Positions 33,443-43,632 of a stretch of 64,000 nt of DNA are shown here, piece after piece. The notes beneath the pieces are model-generated. The model ran no database searches. It saw only the letters and a program-made list of their open reading frames with translations, and was not told the origin of the DNA. The number at the start of each line of letters is the position of its first letter. Positions within the stretch are counted from its first letter, which is position 1. Made by a program: the position numbers and the translations under genes. The DNA is from Anaerococcus degeneri (lineage in GTDB: Bacteria > Bacillota > Clostridia > Tissierellales > Peptoniphilaceae): positions 1 through 64,000 of the forward strand of contig NZ_JAGGLO010000006.1 in NCBI RefSeq assembly GCF_017874475.1, in the 5' to 3' direction.

Positions 33443-34327
33443 ATGAGAAACTTTCATAAAAAAATCGAAGAATTCAAAAATAAATATCCTCTCGACAAGG
33501 ACCTAGAAAACAGGATTCCAAATCCCAAATTTTTATACATGGGCAATACCATCTTAGAAGAGGCTATAGCCGCCATCCTTGCTGGCAAAAATATCCTCTT
33601 AGTTGGAGATAAGTCTACCGGCAAAAATGTCCTCGCAGAAAATTTAGCCTATCTTTTTAGCCGACCTATGTGGAATATTTCCTTCCATGTAAGCGTTGAT
33701 GCCTCAAGCCTAATTGGCGATGACACCCTAAAATCAGGATCCGTTAGCTTCAGGGAAGGTCCAATAAGTCTTGCAAGCACCTATGGTGGTTTTGCTGTCC
33801 TTGATGAGATAAATATGGCAAAAAACGAAGCCATTGCCGTTCTCCATTCAGTCCTTGACTACAGAAGGAGGATTGATGTACCGGGCTACAAACTCATAAA
33901 TGTCCACCCTGCCACCCGCTTTATAGGGACTATGAACTACGGCTACGAAGGTACTCGTGACCTAAACGAAGCCCTTTTATCTAGGTTTGCCATTATCAAA
34001 ATGCCTAGGATTTCAGATAATGATTTAAAATACCTTATAAAAACCCACCACCCAGACTTTAAGGAAACTTATATTTCTGACTTAGCAAACTTCTTCAAAG
34101 ACCTAAAAGATAAGGCGGCTGCCCACGAAATATCTGACTCAGCCCCAGATCTTAGGGGGATTTTTGATGGCCTTGACCTAATCAAGGAAGGCCTCGAATT
34201 TAAGGAAGCAATGAAACTTTGTCTTGTAAATAAGATTTTCGATGACTATGAGGCCGACCTCGTTTATGATTTGTTAAAGGCACGCTTTCCAGAAAATATC
34301 TATCAAAATGACATGACAAATGACTAG
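33443..34327 (+). CDS. MoxR-type AAA+ ATPase
   Basis: A 294-residue AAA+ protein of the MoxR/CbbQ/NorQ kind, working with a VWA protein as a chaperone pair that inserts metals or matures complexes. Walker A is GDKSTGKN (55-62), where the last residue is Asn instead of Ser/Thr. Walker B is GFAVLDEINMAKNE. Sensor 1 is in RFIGTMNYGYEG and the Arg finger region is LLSRFAIIKMP. Its end overlaps the VWA-protein gene by 8 bases, which supports a working pair. The target is unknown; the preceding CC-motif protein is a candidate partner. Confidence 0.88.
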   Translation: MRNFHKKIEEFKNKYPLDKDLENRIPNPKFLYMGNTILEEAIAAILAGKNILLVGDKSTGKNVLAENLAYLFSRPMWNISFHVSVDASSLIGDDTLKSGSVSFREGPISLASTYGGFAVLDEINMAKNEAIAVLHSVLDYRRRIDVPGYKLINVHPATRFIGTMNYGYEGTRDLNEALLSRFAIIKMPRISDNDLKYLIKTHHPDFKETYISDLANFFKDLKDKAAAHEISDSAPDLRGIFDGLDLIKEGLEFKEAMKLCLVNKIFDDYEADLVYDLLKARFPENIYQNDMTND

Positions 34328-36011
34328 AAATCAAGATCAAATTAATGAAAATAGAATATATAACCTCCAGTGGGCTGGGGCCTCTAATTACGACTTTGAT
34401 AATTTTATCATAGGAGAAAATATCGACGGCAATCCTGATTTTTACCTCAATCTGATAATTGGCCTTAGTATAAAATATCTGGGAGAAAAAGAAATTCAAA
34501 ATCTTTTTGATGCCTGGGCCTATAACCCAAGGCGTGACAGGTACGACCTCGCCTTAATCTTTATCCTAGAAGACTTTGCCTACAAAAAAGAAATAGAGAA
34601 AAGACCTGTTTTGAAATCTTTAAGAAAATCCTATGCCCAAAAGTTCCTAGATGACAAGTACGACCTCCAAAGGCGAAACCTAGCCCTTAGGCAAAATCAA
34701 ATTTACAGGCTAGAGTTAATTAGAATGAAGGAAATCCTAGGAGAAAATCCAGGGAAAATTTCCGAAAAAGATTTAAAACTCTATAATAATCTAAAACTTC
34801 CAGACGATACTGACAAAAATAATTTAGAAAAAAGGGTCCTAGACCTTTTTAAAACTTATTTGGCCTATAGGGAAAATAATATTCTAAAAAAATTCCCATC
34901 CTTAAATCTTTCCCTCTTTGAAAGTGCAGGCATGGTTAGCCTTGAAAGGTCAAATATGCCAGCAAGCTTTGCGGGCAAAAGCCAAAAATCAAGGGGAATT
35001 GGAAGTTTTATCCTAGATTTTAAAATCAAAAAACGCAGAGAAAGCCTATCTTACATAGAAAAAACCTTTGGCAAATCATTTTTCGACGAAAAAATTAGGC
35101 TAGGAATTGAAAGAGATCTCTGCACTGGCGGTCACAAAAAATCTAGACTTTTTTACACCAGGGGAATTTTAGAAAATGATAGGGACCTCGACCAAGACCT
35201 CAATAAAAAAGCTATCGAAAGGCATCTTTTAAAATTTAAGGAAAATAAATCAGCCTACACAAGAGCCATATCAGTCTTATCCAAGGAAATAAAACTCAAA
35301 TTAAATCTCACTTCATCTTTTGATGAAGACATTTCTTCTAGAGGAAAACTCGTCTCTAATCTTGCCTACAAGGCAGAGATTACCGACAGGGCGAAGATTT
35401 TTAAGAAGAAAAACTTGGTAACTGACCCATCAATGAAGGTAGACCTTTTGATTGACGGATCAGCCTCCCTCCTTGATAAGGAATCAGAAGTCGCTATCGA
35501 AGCCTATATCCTAGCCAAATCTCTTGAAAATAACTCTATCTTGGTAAGGGTGATTTCTTTTCAGACAGTGGGCGATTTTACAATACTAACTATCCTAAAA
35601 GACTACAATGAAAATGCGGAAATAAAGAAAATATTTCGCTTCAAATCTATGGGCTGGAACAGGGACGGTCTTGTCTTTCGTGCCTATATGGCCCTTTTAG
35701 ATAAAAATATAAAAGATACCCTATCCTTAATTCTTACAGATGCCAACCCCCAAGACCTAAAGCCTCTTATTTCCGATGGATTTAAACTTAACAAGCCCTA
35801 CCAAGACCAAGTTGGTCTTGAAGATGCCAAGAAAAACCTCAATGCCCTTAGAAAAAAAGGCCTAAAAATTGCTGCAATCATAAGTGGCGACCATATTGAA
35901 AATGCCAAGGAAATTTACAGGTCAAACTTCATAAAAATCGACAAAGCAAGCGCCATAGCTAAGGCCTGCGGGAAATTTATCAAAAAACAAATATCATCCA
36001 TAGAAAGATAA
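34320..36011 (+). CDS. VWA-domain protein paired with MoxR ATPase
   Basis: A 563-residue cytoplasmic protein. The first 370 residues are helical, charged and not recognisable, with GAGMVSLERSNMPASF-like islands. Residues about 373-555 form a von Willebrand A domain: the MIDAS motif D-G-S-A-S in LLIDGSASLLDK, then GWNRDGLVFRAY where the metal-binding Thr region would be, and LILTDANPQDL carrying the distal Asp. The layout matches NorD/CobT-like partners of MoxR ATPases. Translation is coupled to the ATPase gene (8-base overlap), and a long hairpin terminator follows. Confidence 0.85.
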   Translation: MTRNQDQINENRIYNLQWAGASNYDFDNFIIGENIDGNPDFYLNLIIGLSIKYLGEKEIQNLFDAWAYNPRRDRYDLALIFILEDFAYKKEIEKRPVLKSLRKSYAQKFLDDKYDLQRRNLALRQNQIYRLELIRMKEILGENPGKISEKDLKLYNNLKLPDDTDKNNLEKRVLDLFKTYLAYRENNILKKFPSLNLSLFESAGMVSLERSNMPASFAGKSQKSRGIGSFILDFKIKKRRESLSYIEKTFGKSFFDEKIRLGIERDLCTGGHKKSRLFYTRGILENDRDLDQDLNKKAIERHLLKFKENKSAYTRAISVLSKEIKLKLNLTSSFDEDISSRGKLVSNLAYKAEITDRAKIFKKKNLVTDPSMKVDLLIDGSASLLDKESEVAIEAYILAKSLENNSILVRVISFQTVGDFTILTILKDYNENAEIKKIFRFKSMGWNRDGLVFRAYMALLDKNIKDTLSLILTDANPQDLKPLISDGFKLNKPYQDQVGLEDAKKNLNALRKKGLKIAAIISGDHIENAKEIYRSNFIKIDKASAIAKACGKFIKKQISSIER

Positions 36012-36086
36012 GCTAGAAAAGTAAAAAAATCAAGCCTTCTATAAAGAATAATTTTATTCTTGCTTGATCTAATAATTTTCTAGCTT
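36012..36086 (+). terminator. Long nested hairpin terminator after the VWA gene
   Basis: Outer stem GCTAGAAAA/TTTTCTAGC (36012-36020, 36076-36084) with inner ATCAAGC/GCTTGAT and AGAATA/TATTCT pairings, ending in TTTT. Confidence 0.75.
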
Positions 36087-36126
36087 TTAAAATTTTATTA
36101 TTTTCTTCAAAACCTGTCCATAACTA

Positions 36127-36155
36127 TTGTAGGTAATTTCCTATCGTGCTATAAT
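36127..36155 (+). promoter_or_regulatory. Promoter of the MacB-like ABC pair
   Basis: TTGTAG (36127-36132), 17-base spacer, TATAAT (36150-36155), followed by a short leader with AAGGAG before the ATG at 36190. Confidence 0.7.
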
Positions 36156-36189
36156 AATGATAGAGATTATCAATTGCAAAGGAGCATTT

Positions 36190-36885
36190 ATGATCAAAAT
36201 TAAAAATTTATGTAAAAGTTACGGTCAAGGCCAGGCTAAGATTGAAGTTTTAAAAAATATTGACCTTGACATAGAAAATGGTAAGATTATCTGTATTTTA
36301 GGACCATCTGGGTCTGGCAAGTCCACCCTACTCAATATTATCGGTGGTATTGAAAGCATAGATAATGGTGAAGTTTATATCGGCGAGGAAAACCTTGCTA
36401 ATATGAGTAAAAAAGACTTGGAAACCTACAGGAGAAATAAGTTAGGTTTTGTTTTTCAGTTTTATAACCTAATTAGCGACCTTAACATTTTAGAAAATAT
36501 AGAAGTCGGAAAGTTTTTGGCAAAAAATCCCCTAGATATTAATAAACTTGTAGAAGATTTGGGGATTAAGGAACAAATTTACAAGTATCCAAATGAAATC
36601 TCAGGTGGCCAAGCCCAGCGAACTTCGATTGCCAGAGCCCTTATCAAAAGGCCGGATATTTTAATTTGTGACGAACCAACAGGTGCCCTTGACTATGAAA
36701 GTGCTAAAGATGTCCTAGCCTTGCTTGAAAAAATGAACAAGGACTATAAGGCTACCATTCTTATAGCCAGCCACAACATCCAGATTAGTAAGATGTGCGA
36801 TTATATCCTAAATATCCACGATGGCAAGGTTAAATCCTATACCAAAAATGACGAGAAAATTCTAGCAAAGGATGTGACCTGGTAA
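36190..36885 (+). CDS. ABC transporter ATP-binding protein (MacB/LolD type)
   Basis: A 231-residue ATPase of the type VII (MacB/FtsE/LolD) group. It has Walker A GPSGSGKST, Q-loop FVFQFYNLI, signature ISGGQAQR, Walker B LICDEPTGALD and an H-loop His in IASHNIQ. The frame is open from 36157, but the ATG at 36190 is seven bases after AAGGAG and matches the family start (MIKIKNLCKSYG). Its stop overlaps the permease start (TAATG). Mechanotransmission complexes of this class extrude peptides or move lipoproteins, or sense antibiotics. There is no two-component system nearby to suggest bacitracin-type sensing. Confidence 0.92.
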   Translation: MIKIKNLCKSYGQGQAKIEVLKNIDLDIENGKIICILGPSGSGKSTLLNIIGGIESIDNGEVYIGEENLANMSKKDLETYRRNKLGFVFQFYNLISDLNILENIEVGKFLAKNPLDINKLVEDLGIKEQIYKYPNEISGGQAQRTSIARALIKRPDILICDEPTGALDYESAKDVLALLEKMNKDYKATILIASHNIQISKMCDYILNIHDGKVKSYTKNDEKILAKDVTW

Positions 36886-39122
36886 TGAAAAACCCAATTT
36901 TCAAGAGAGCCTACAGGCAAATTTATTTTCACCCTTCTAGGGTCTTTCCAGTTTTCATAGCACTTTGCTTTATAATTATCTTTTCCTCATCTTTTTTTAC
37001 AGCCCAAGATTCTACAAAAAAGCTTTATTACGACTTAATAGACAAGGGCAAGGTTGAAGATGGAAATTTTACCTGCCTTGATAAATTAGATGAGAAAAGT
37101 TTTAATGATTTAGAAAATAAAAAAATAAATTTATACGAAAATTTTTATGTAAATGCAAAATCAGGAAACAATAAAACCCTAAGAGTCTTTGAAAATAGAG
37201 AAAAAATCAATCTTCCATCAATCCTTGAAGGTAGACTTGCCCAAACCAAGGGAGAAATCGCTCTTTCTGCAAACTACGCCAGGGCTAATAGTTTAAAAAC
37301 TGGAGATTCACTTAGCCTAGAAGGAAAAGATTATAAGATTGTAGGTCTAATCGCCCTTCCTGACTATTCTACCCTTCTTAAAAACAATAGTGACCTAGTC
37401 ATGGATACTGGATTTTTTGGGGTTGGCCTTGTGGCAAAAAATAGGCTAAAAGATATAACAGATCAAATCACCTACCAATATTCCTACAAAGACAAGGAAG
37501 GTTTGCCAAAATCAAAGGCTAGGGACAAGCAAAAAGACTTGCTTAAAATCGTCAACAAAAAAAATATGGTCATAGATTCACTCTTAAAGTATGACAACCA
37601 GTGCATCAAGTATTTCATAGAAGACATGGGTGGGGATGTGCCAATGATGATAGCCCTTATGGTTGTCTTAGTCATAGCTATTGCCTTTATCAGCGCCATC
37701 CAAGTAAAAAGCATGATTGAAGAAGAATCACCAATTATCGGCACCCTTCTCGCTTCAGGCTACAAAAAAAGTGAACTAAGAAAATCTTATATGCTAATGC
37801 CTATTTTCATTACCCTACTCGCCTGCCTAATCGGCAACATCATTGCCTACACCCATACCTACCAGACCTACACAAACCTCTACTACAAGTCCTACGATTT
37901 GCCAAAATTCGTGGTTTCTTTTAACCTAAGGTCCTTTATCTTAACCAGCCTAATCCCACTTTTAATTTATTTGATAATAAATTTCCTTGTAATAAGTAAG
38001 GCTCTTAACCACAAGGCCATAGACTTCTTAAGAAATACACTCAAATCACCAAGACCAAGGTTAAGGCTAAGGCTAGAAAAATTTTCTTTTATTAACAAAT
38101 TTAGGTTAAGGGTCATCCTTGCCAATAGAGCCAATATTATCAGCCTAATTTTTGGTATAGGCCTTGCCAACATCCTTTTAATTTATTCTCTAGGTGTGAA
38201 GCCAATTTTTACAGACTATGCACAAAAGGTAAAAGATTCAATGAAATATGACTACACCTATCTAGTGAAAGCTCCAGATCCTAGAATCAAAGCAGATAAA
38301 ATTTCTATTCTTAGCTTTGACTTGGTAGATTTTAATATGAAAAAAATCCAGTGCCTAGGAGTGGATGCCGATTCAAAGTATAAAGATTTGGATATTGGAA
38401 ATTTGGATAAGGAAGATGTAATAATTTCAAATGGTATGGCTAAAGTTTATAAGTTAAAGGTTGGCGATAATCTTGAAGTCATAGAAAATTTCAACTATGA
38501 CAAGATAAAACTTAAGATAAAATCTATAGATAAGGCCAATAACCAATTTCAAATCCTCGGCAAAAGGGAAAATATAAATAAAATCCTAGACCAAGATAAG
38601 GATTATTTCAATGCCTACGGCTCTGAGCAAAAACTAAATATCGACAAAAATCTCCTAGTAAATGAAATTGACAAGGAAGAAATGAATAAGTTTATGACCC
38701 ATTTTCTTGATTCCTTTGGTGGGGTCTTCGATAGTCTACTGGTCATAACCCTCATCTTTTACCTTATCATTTCCTATCTGGTCACAAGTCTAATCATAGA
38801 TAAGTCAAAGACAAATATATCCTACCTAAAGGTCTTTGGAATAAGGGATGGGGAAACTACCAAGATTTACACAAGTCCAATCTTCCTACTTCTCCTAGTC
38901 TTTGAAATTATAATGATTCCAGCCATGGACTTTCTAATTAGGTCAATGACTCGCTTCGCCATAACAAAACTAGATGCTTATGTAGAAATAAATATTCCTA
39001 TTACAAGTTTTCTTGGAGCTATAGGCCTAAGTTTAGTAATTTTTATTATAGTTCAATTTTTAGAAAAGAGAAAAATTTCAAAAATCGATATGGTTAAGGA
39101 ATTAAAAATTATAAACGGATAA
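36885..39122 (+). CDS. FtsX/MacB-like ABC transporter permease
   Basis: A 745-residue membrane protein. One N-terminal helix (about 17-38) precedes an extracytoplasmic domain (40-250). A first FtsX domain with three helices (about 255-370) follows (GTLLASGYKKSELRKSYMLMP), then a further helix near 420, a second external domain and a C-terminal FtsX domain (about 620-735, YLKVFGIRDGETTKIYTSP). The two-FtsX-domain layout is typical of Firmicute YvrN/BceB-like exporters. It is coupled to the ATPase by a one-base overlap of TAA and ATG. A bidirectional terminator shared with polC follows. Confidence 0.88.
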   Translation: MKNPIFKRAYRQIYFHPSRVFPVFIALCFIIIFSSSFFTAQDSTKKLYYDLIDKGKVEDGNFTCLDKLDEKSFNDLENKKINLYENFYVNAKSGNNKTLRVFENREKINLPSILEGRLAQTKGEIALSANYARANSLKTGDSLSLEGKDYKIVGLIALPDYSTLLKNNSDLVMDTGFFGVGLVAKNRLKDITDQITYQYSYKDKEGLPKSKARDKQKDLLKIVNKKNMVIDSLLKYDNQCIKYFIEDMGGDVPMMIALMVVLVIAIAFISAIQVKSMIEEESPIIGTLLASGYKKSELRKSYMLMPIFITLLACLIGNIIAYTHTYQTYTNLYYKSYDLPKFVVSFNLRSFILTSLIPLLIYLIINFLVISKALNHKAIDFLRNTLKSPRPRLRLRLEKFSFINKFRLRVILANRANIISLIFGIGLANILLIYSLGVKPIFTDYAQKVKDSMKYDYTYLVKAPDPRIKADKISILSFDLVDFNMKKIQCLGVDADSKYKDLDIGNLDKEDVIISNGMAKVYKLKVGDNLEVIENFNYDKIKLKIKSIDKANNQFQILGKRENINKILDQDKDYFNAYGSEQKLNIDKNLLVNEIDKEEMNKFMTHFLDSFGGVFDSLLVITLIFYLIISYLVTSLIIDKSKTNISYLKVFGIRDGETTKIYTSPIFLLLLVFEIIMIPAMDFLIRSMTRFAITKLDAYVEINIPITSFLGAIGLSLVIFIIVQFLEKRKISKIDMVKELKIING

Positions 39123-39167
39123 AAAAAGCTGTTGGAAGAAGCAATGCTTCTGTCCAACAGTTTTTTT
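39122..39167. terminator. Bidirectional terminator between ABC permease and polC
   Basis: CTGTTGGA-AGAAGCA-A-TGCTTCT-g-TCCAACAG: a 15-bp stem with one bulged G (39152), flanked by seven A on the left and seven T on the right. It is strong on both strands. Confidence 0.95.
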
Positions 39168-39168
39168 C

Positions 39169-42100
39169 TTAGAACAAGCCATCAAATAGGCTCATTTGGT
39201 TTTCTTCCTGGATTCCTTCTATGATTCCCAAGTCTTTTAGGCTCTTTAGGGCGTTTTTATTGACCGAAGTCCTTGATGTAAGGTCTTCAATCGAGATAAA
39301 ATCTCCCTTGGCCCTTTCTTCTACTATATCTCTTGCCATAGCTTCGCTGACGTCATCAACTGCCGCCAATGGTGGGAGTATTTGTCCATCCTTGATCAAA
39401 AACTTGGTCGCATCAGATTCGTAAATATCAGCCTTCCTGATTTTTATTTCCCTGGCGTGCATCTCTTCTGCAACTTCAAAGACCGTCCTCAAATCCTGAT
39501 CTCTCTTGCTTATATTGAACATTTCCTTGTAGGCATTTAAAGCCATCTGAACAGATTCAAGACCAGATAAGATTGTAGAATAGGTAAAATCACCTAATTT
39601 TGATGAGAAATATGAAGCGTAGAAGGCCTCAGGGTAGTAAACCTTATAATAAGCAATCCTGTAGGACATTAAACAATAAGCAACAGCGTGGGCCTTTGGG
39701 AAAAGATATGCAATCTTTAGACAAGAATCTATATACCAGTCCTTGACCCCATTTTCTCTCATATATTCAATCTCTTCTTCGCTTAAGCCCTTGCCCTTAC
39801 GAACTTTTTCCATAATCATGAAGGACTTTTTCTTATCAAGGCCTTCTTGGATTAAGGCGTTCATGATATCATCTCTGGTTGAAATTATCTCATTAAAGTC
39901 TGCAGTATTTGACTTGATAAGATCTTGAGCATTGCTTAACCAAACGTTAGTACCATGGGACAAACCAGAAATCCTAGCCATTTCAGAAAACTTCTTAGGA
40001 TAGGTATCCTTGAGCATGCCACGTACGAAGTTTGTTCCAAATTCTGGTATCCCAAGAGTCCCTACATCGTTATTTGAGAAATCATGTTTAATCTTAAGTG
40101 GCTCTGTAGATGAGAAAATCTTCATGACGTCCGAATCGTCCATCTTTATCTTCAGTGGGTCTGTTCCAGTCAAGTCTTGGAGATTTCTGATTACAGAAGG
40201 CACATCGTGGCCCAAAAGGTCAAGCTTCAATAAGGTTTCTTCCATAACCCTGTATGGGAAATGTGTAGTCTTATTCCCGCTTGCTGGGTCATCTGCCGGA
40301 TATTGGATTGGGCAAATATCAAAGACTTCTATATCATCAGGCACAACTATAAGTCCGCCCGGGTGCTGGCCTGTTGACCTTTTTACTTCACTTAAACCTC
40401 TTTGGAGCTTTCTAATTTGAGCATTTGTGAGGTTTAGGTTATTTTCTTCCATGTATTTTTTGATATAACCAAAGGCAGTGTTATCCTTGATAGTACCTAT
40501 GGTTCCTGCCCTAAAGACCTTGCCCTCACCGAAAAGTTCCTCGGTATATTTATGGATTGTAGGTTGGTATTCTCCCGCAAAGTTTAAATCTATATCAGGT
40601 TCCTTGTCGCCTTCAAAACCTAAAAATACTTCAAATGGGATATTGTGGCCATCCTTATGCATTGGTGTTCCACATTCCGGACAATCCTTATCTGGATAAT
40701 CTATACCTGAACCCAACAAATCATCTTCAAAAAACTCCGAATGTTTACACTTTGGACAAACATAGTGAGGAGAAAGTGGGTTAACCTCAGTGATGTCAGC
40801 CATGGTCGCCGCAAAGGAAGAACCTACAGATCCCCTAGAACCTACTAGATATCCGTCTTCGTTGGATTTTTTTACAAGCTTCTGGGCAATTATATATAAA
40901 ACTGCGTAGCCGTTTGAAATAATCGAATGTAGCTCCCTATCAAGCCTATCTTTTACAATTTTTGGCAGAGGATCGCCGTAGATTTCGTGGGCCTTTTTAA
41001 AACAAGTTTCCCTTAGCATTTCCTCTGAACCTTCGATTTTTGGTGGGAAGGTCCCATGAGGAATTGGCCTAATATCTTCAAGGCCAGCCACAATTTTCTT
41101 TGGATTTCTAATTACAAGCTCGTAGGCCTTTGAATCGCCAAGATAAGCAAAATCTTTTAGCATCTCATCTGTGGTCCTCAAATAATAAAGGGGCCTGTTT
41201 TCCTTGTAGAAGAAGAATGAACCTTTTTTAAGGACATTTCTAAGCTTGTAATCTCCAGGTTCTAAGTATCTAACCCCACCTGTCGCTGCAACTAATTTAT
41301 TATTAGCCTCACCAAAATCAATTATCTTTTGGTTAATTTCCTTAACTTGGGCAAGGGAGTCGATTTTTCCGGACTCAACCTTGTCTAAGAACATAGAAAC
41401 TGGCTCAACTTGGTAGAAGTCAAACATATCTAAGATTCTTTTTATATCCCTGTCATTTCTTTCATTTAGGAGATATTCAAAGACCATTCCTTCTGCTCCA
41501 CCACCACCAAGAACAAGTCCTTCCCTATATTTTTCAAGGACAGACAAAGGAGTTCTTGCTTCGCCATTTGCAATGTGATTCATCCTAGATTCGGAAACTA
41601 GCTTGTAAAGATTTTTAAGCCCTGTCTTATCCTTAGCGAAGGCAAGAGCAGAAAAAGTCTGGTGTTTAGCCTTTGGGTATGCAGTCTTAAGGCTATTAAT
41701 CTTTGAAATATCAAGGCCTTCCTGATCCATAATCATCTTATACATCTTGATGAAAATCTGAGCTGTTGCCCTTGCATCATCAGATGCCCTGTGGTGGTTA
41801 AAGGCTGGTATATCAAGCTTTCTTGCAATCTTATCTAGGGAAACTTTCCCCATGTCATCAAAAAGTGCACGAGCCATTGGGAGGGTATCTAGGTAAATCG
41901 GATCAAAATTCAAACCCAATCTCTTTGCATTTTCTCTTATAAAACCTACGTCAAAGTCTGTATTTTGACCAACTAAGATGCTATCTCCAGCAAATTTTAA
42001 AAATCCTGGTAAAACCTCGTCGATTTTTGGCTTATCAGCAAGCATGGCGTCTGTAATACCTGTTATTTCAACGATTTTTTCAGGTAAGATTCTTTCTGGA

Positions 42101-43632
42101 TTTATTAATTGGTTATAAGTTTCGGTTATTTCTCCATTTTCCACCCTCACAGCACCGATTTCTGTGATGGCGTCCCTGTATTTTAAAAGCCCTGTGGTTT
42201 CTATATCGAAAACCACAAAAGACCCATCTTCAAGATTTTTGAAATTTGGTAAATCTTTGTCAGATAGATTGGTCAATATCCTTAAATCATCTTCCACAAG
42301 AAGGAGTTCCACCCCGTTTAGGACTCTGATTCCGTTTTTCTTATAAGAATCGTAAACATAAGGCAAGACTTGGAGGTTTTCTGTATCGGTTATACCAATT
42401 GTATCCCAACCCCATTCCTTAAGGACTTTCAAAAGGACACCATCGTCCACAAAACCGTCCAGGTTTGTGTATTTTGAATGAAGTTCAAGCTCAAACCTCT
42501 TATCTGCTGCCAAATCTACCTTCTTAGAAATCAAGGCATTTGTTATAGAATTTACTGTAAAGACATCTTCCTTGGCATAGTCATCGAAGTTTAAAACACC
42601 TTCAACTTGAACAGCCATCCCATCCTTGAGTTCTTCAAGTTTGAAATTATTTTTCTTGTTGGCAAAAAGCTTGCATGAAATCGCATCAGTCTTATCTTCC
42701 AAATCGAAAGTATAAATAAAATAACCAGATTTTGTTTCAATGCAACTTAAGCCATAAATAGTCCCAATCAGAGAATTGGTCATACCCTTTTTATCGTAAA
42801 TATCTTCGATTTGTATAGGGTCAGACTTGATTTTTCTCCCAAAATTTAGGCCTTCAGTATTTTTCTTGGCCTCTTCCTTTTCCTTTTGCTTGTTTTGATA
42901 ATTAAGTGCCTGGGCAATCTGCCTTTGTAGTTGGGCTTCCTTTGCCCTTTTTAGGTCATCAAATGATGAAGATTCGGCGGCTTGTGGACTTACTCCTACT
43001 TGGAAAGATTCTTCGACATGGATTATTTTCTCATCTTGAGGATTTTCTTCATCAAGTAGACTTTCTTCGTCTTCTTCGGCAAGTTCCCTTTCTTCAAGGT
43101 CTTCGTCCAATTCCTCTTCAACTAAATCAGTATTTTCCAGTTCATTTGTCAAAGAAACTGAGCTTTCTTCCTTACTTTCCGCTTCTTCTTCCAAAAGCTC
43201 ATCTTGATCTATACTCACTTCATTAAAAGGATTTTCATCTAAACCGTCATCTATATCTATGATTTCAGCTTCTTCATCTCCAAAATTTACCTTAGATGGA
43301 TAATAAGAAGGATTTTCTATTGGCTTAGGCTCTGAGGTATTTTCATCCCTAAAAACTATGTCATTTAAATCATCAGGTACATCTTCGTATTCGACCTCGC
43401 CCTCATATTCTGGTATATAATCGTCACAGTCCTTTACAATAATTTTTTCATAGGAAATCTTAAGGTCAACAAAGTCGAAATATTCTCTCAAATCCTCTTC
43501 AAACCTGGAATCTAAAGGATTTTCCGATTTAATTCTAAGGTCCAGCAGGTTTTCCTTTTGATAATAAATCGCACTTATTATAGTATATAAATTTTCTTTA
43601 ACTTTTATTAATTTAGCCAGGTCAATTTGCAT
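39169..43632 (-). CDS. polC: DNA polymerase III alpha subunit, Gram-positive PolC
   Basis: A 1487-residue replicative polymerase. Order: N-terminal domain (1-65), a long acidic low-complexity stretch (about 66-205), a Gln/Lys helix, OB fold (285-365), first PHP part (380-450), DEDDh proofreading exonuclease (471-640; D476, E478, H614, D619), second PHP part, then the palm (CPKC...CPECG zinc site about 959-987; catalytic D1013 and D1015 in DIDLNF), fingers and C-terminal HhH. It ends in the clamp-binding QMSLFDGLF. The PHP domain has lost its metal ligands: HxH is HSK (385-387), TDH is TDT (415-417) and NVH is GVR. It overlaps ispG by 11 bases. Confidence 0.97.
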   Translation of the reverse strand: MQIDLAKLIKVKENLYTIISAIYYQKENLLDLRIKSENPLDSRFEEDLREYFDFVDLKISYEKIIVKDCDDYIPEYEGEVEYEDVPDDLNDIVFRDENTSEPKPIENPSYYPSKVNFGDEEAEIIDIDDGLDENPFNEVSIDQDELLEEEAESKEESSVSLTNELENTDLVEEELDEDLEERELAEEDEESLLDEENPQDEKIIHVEESFQVGVSPQAAESSSFDDLKRAKEAQLQRQIAQALNYQNKQKEKEEAKKNTEGLNFGRKIKSDPIQIEDIYDKKGMTNSLIGTIYGLSCIETKSGYFIYTFDLEDKTDAISCKLFANKKNNFKLEELKDGMAVQVEGVLNFDDYAKEDVFTVNSITNALISKKVDLAADKRFELELHSKYTNLDGFVDDGVLLKVLKEWGWDTIGITDTENLQVLPYVYDSYKKNGIRVLNGVELLLVEDDLRILTNLSDKDLPNFKNLEDGSFVVFDIETTGLLKYRDAITEIGAVRVENGEITETYNQLINPERILPEKIVEITGITDAMLADKPKIDEVLPGFLKFAGDSILVGQNTDFDVGFIRENAKRLGLNFDPIYLDTLPMARALFDDMGKVSLDKIARKLDIPAFNHHRASDDARATAQIFIKMYKMIMDQEGLDISKINSLKTAYPKAKHQTFSALAFAKDKTGLKNLYKLVSESRMNHIANGEARTPLSVLEKYREGLVLGGGGAEGMVFEYLLNERNDRDIKRILDMFDFYQVEPVSMFLDKVESGKIDSLAQVKEINQKIIDFGEANNKLVAATGGVRYLEPGDYKLRNVLKKGSFFFYKENRPLYYLRTTDEMLKDFAYLGDSKAYELVIRNPKKIVAGLEDIRPIPHGTFPPKIEGSEEMLRETCFKKAHEIYGDPLPKIVKDRLDRELHSIISNGYAVLYIIAQKLVKKSNEDGYLVGSRGSVGSSFAATMADITEVNPLSPHYVCPKCKHSEFFEDDLLGSGIDYPDKDCPECGTPMHKDGHNIPFEVFLGFEGDKEPDIDLNFAGEYQPTIHKYTEELFGEGKVFRAGTIGTIKDNTAFGYIKKYMEENNLNLTNAQIRKLQRGLSEVKRSTGQHPGGLIVVPDDIEVFDICPIQYPADDPASGNKTTHFPYRVMEETLLKLDLLGHDVPSVIRNLQDLTGTDPLKIKMDDSDVMKIFSSTEPLKIKHDFSNNDVGTLGIPEFGTNFVRGMLKDTYPKKFSEMARISGLSHGTNVWLSNAQDLIKSNTADFNEIISTRDDIMNALIQEGLDKKKSFMIMEKVRKGKGLSEEEIEYMRENGVKDWYIDSCLKIAYLFPKAHAVAYCLMSYRIAYYKVYYPEAFYASYFSSKLGDFTYSTILSGLESVQMALNAYKEMFNISKRDQDLRTVFEVAEEMHAREIKIRKADIYESDATKFLIKDGQILPPLAAVDDVSEAMARDIVEERAKGDFISIEDLTSRTSVNKNALKSLKDLGIIEGIQEENQMSLFDGLF

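Noticed and set aside
40010-40420. 136-residue plus-strand frame
   Set aside because: Shadow of polC; no RBS and no recognisable domain.
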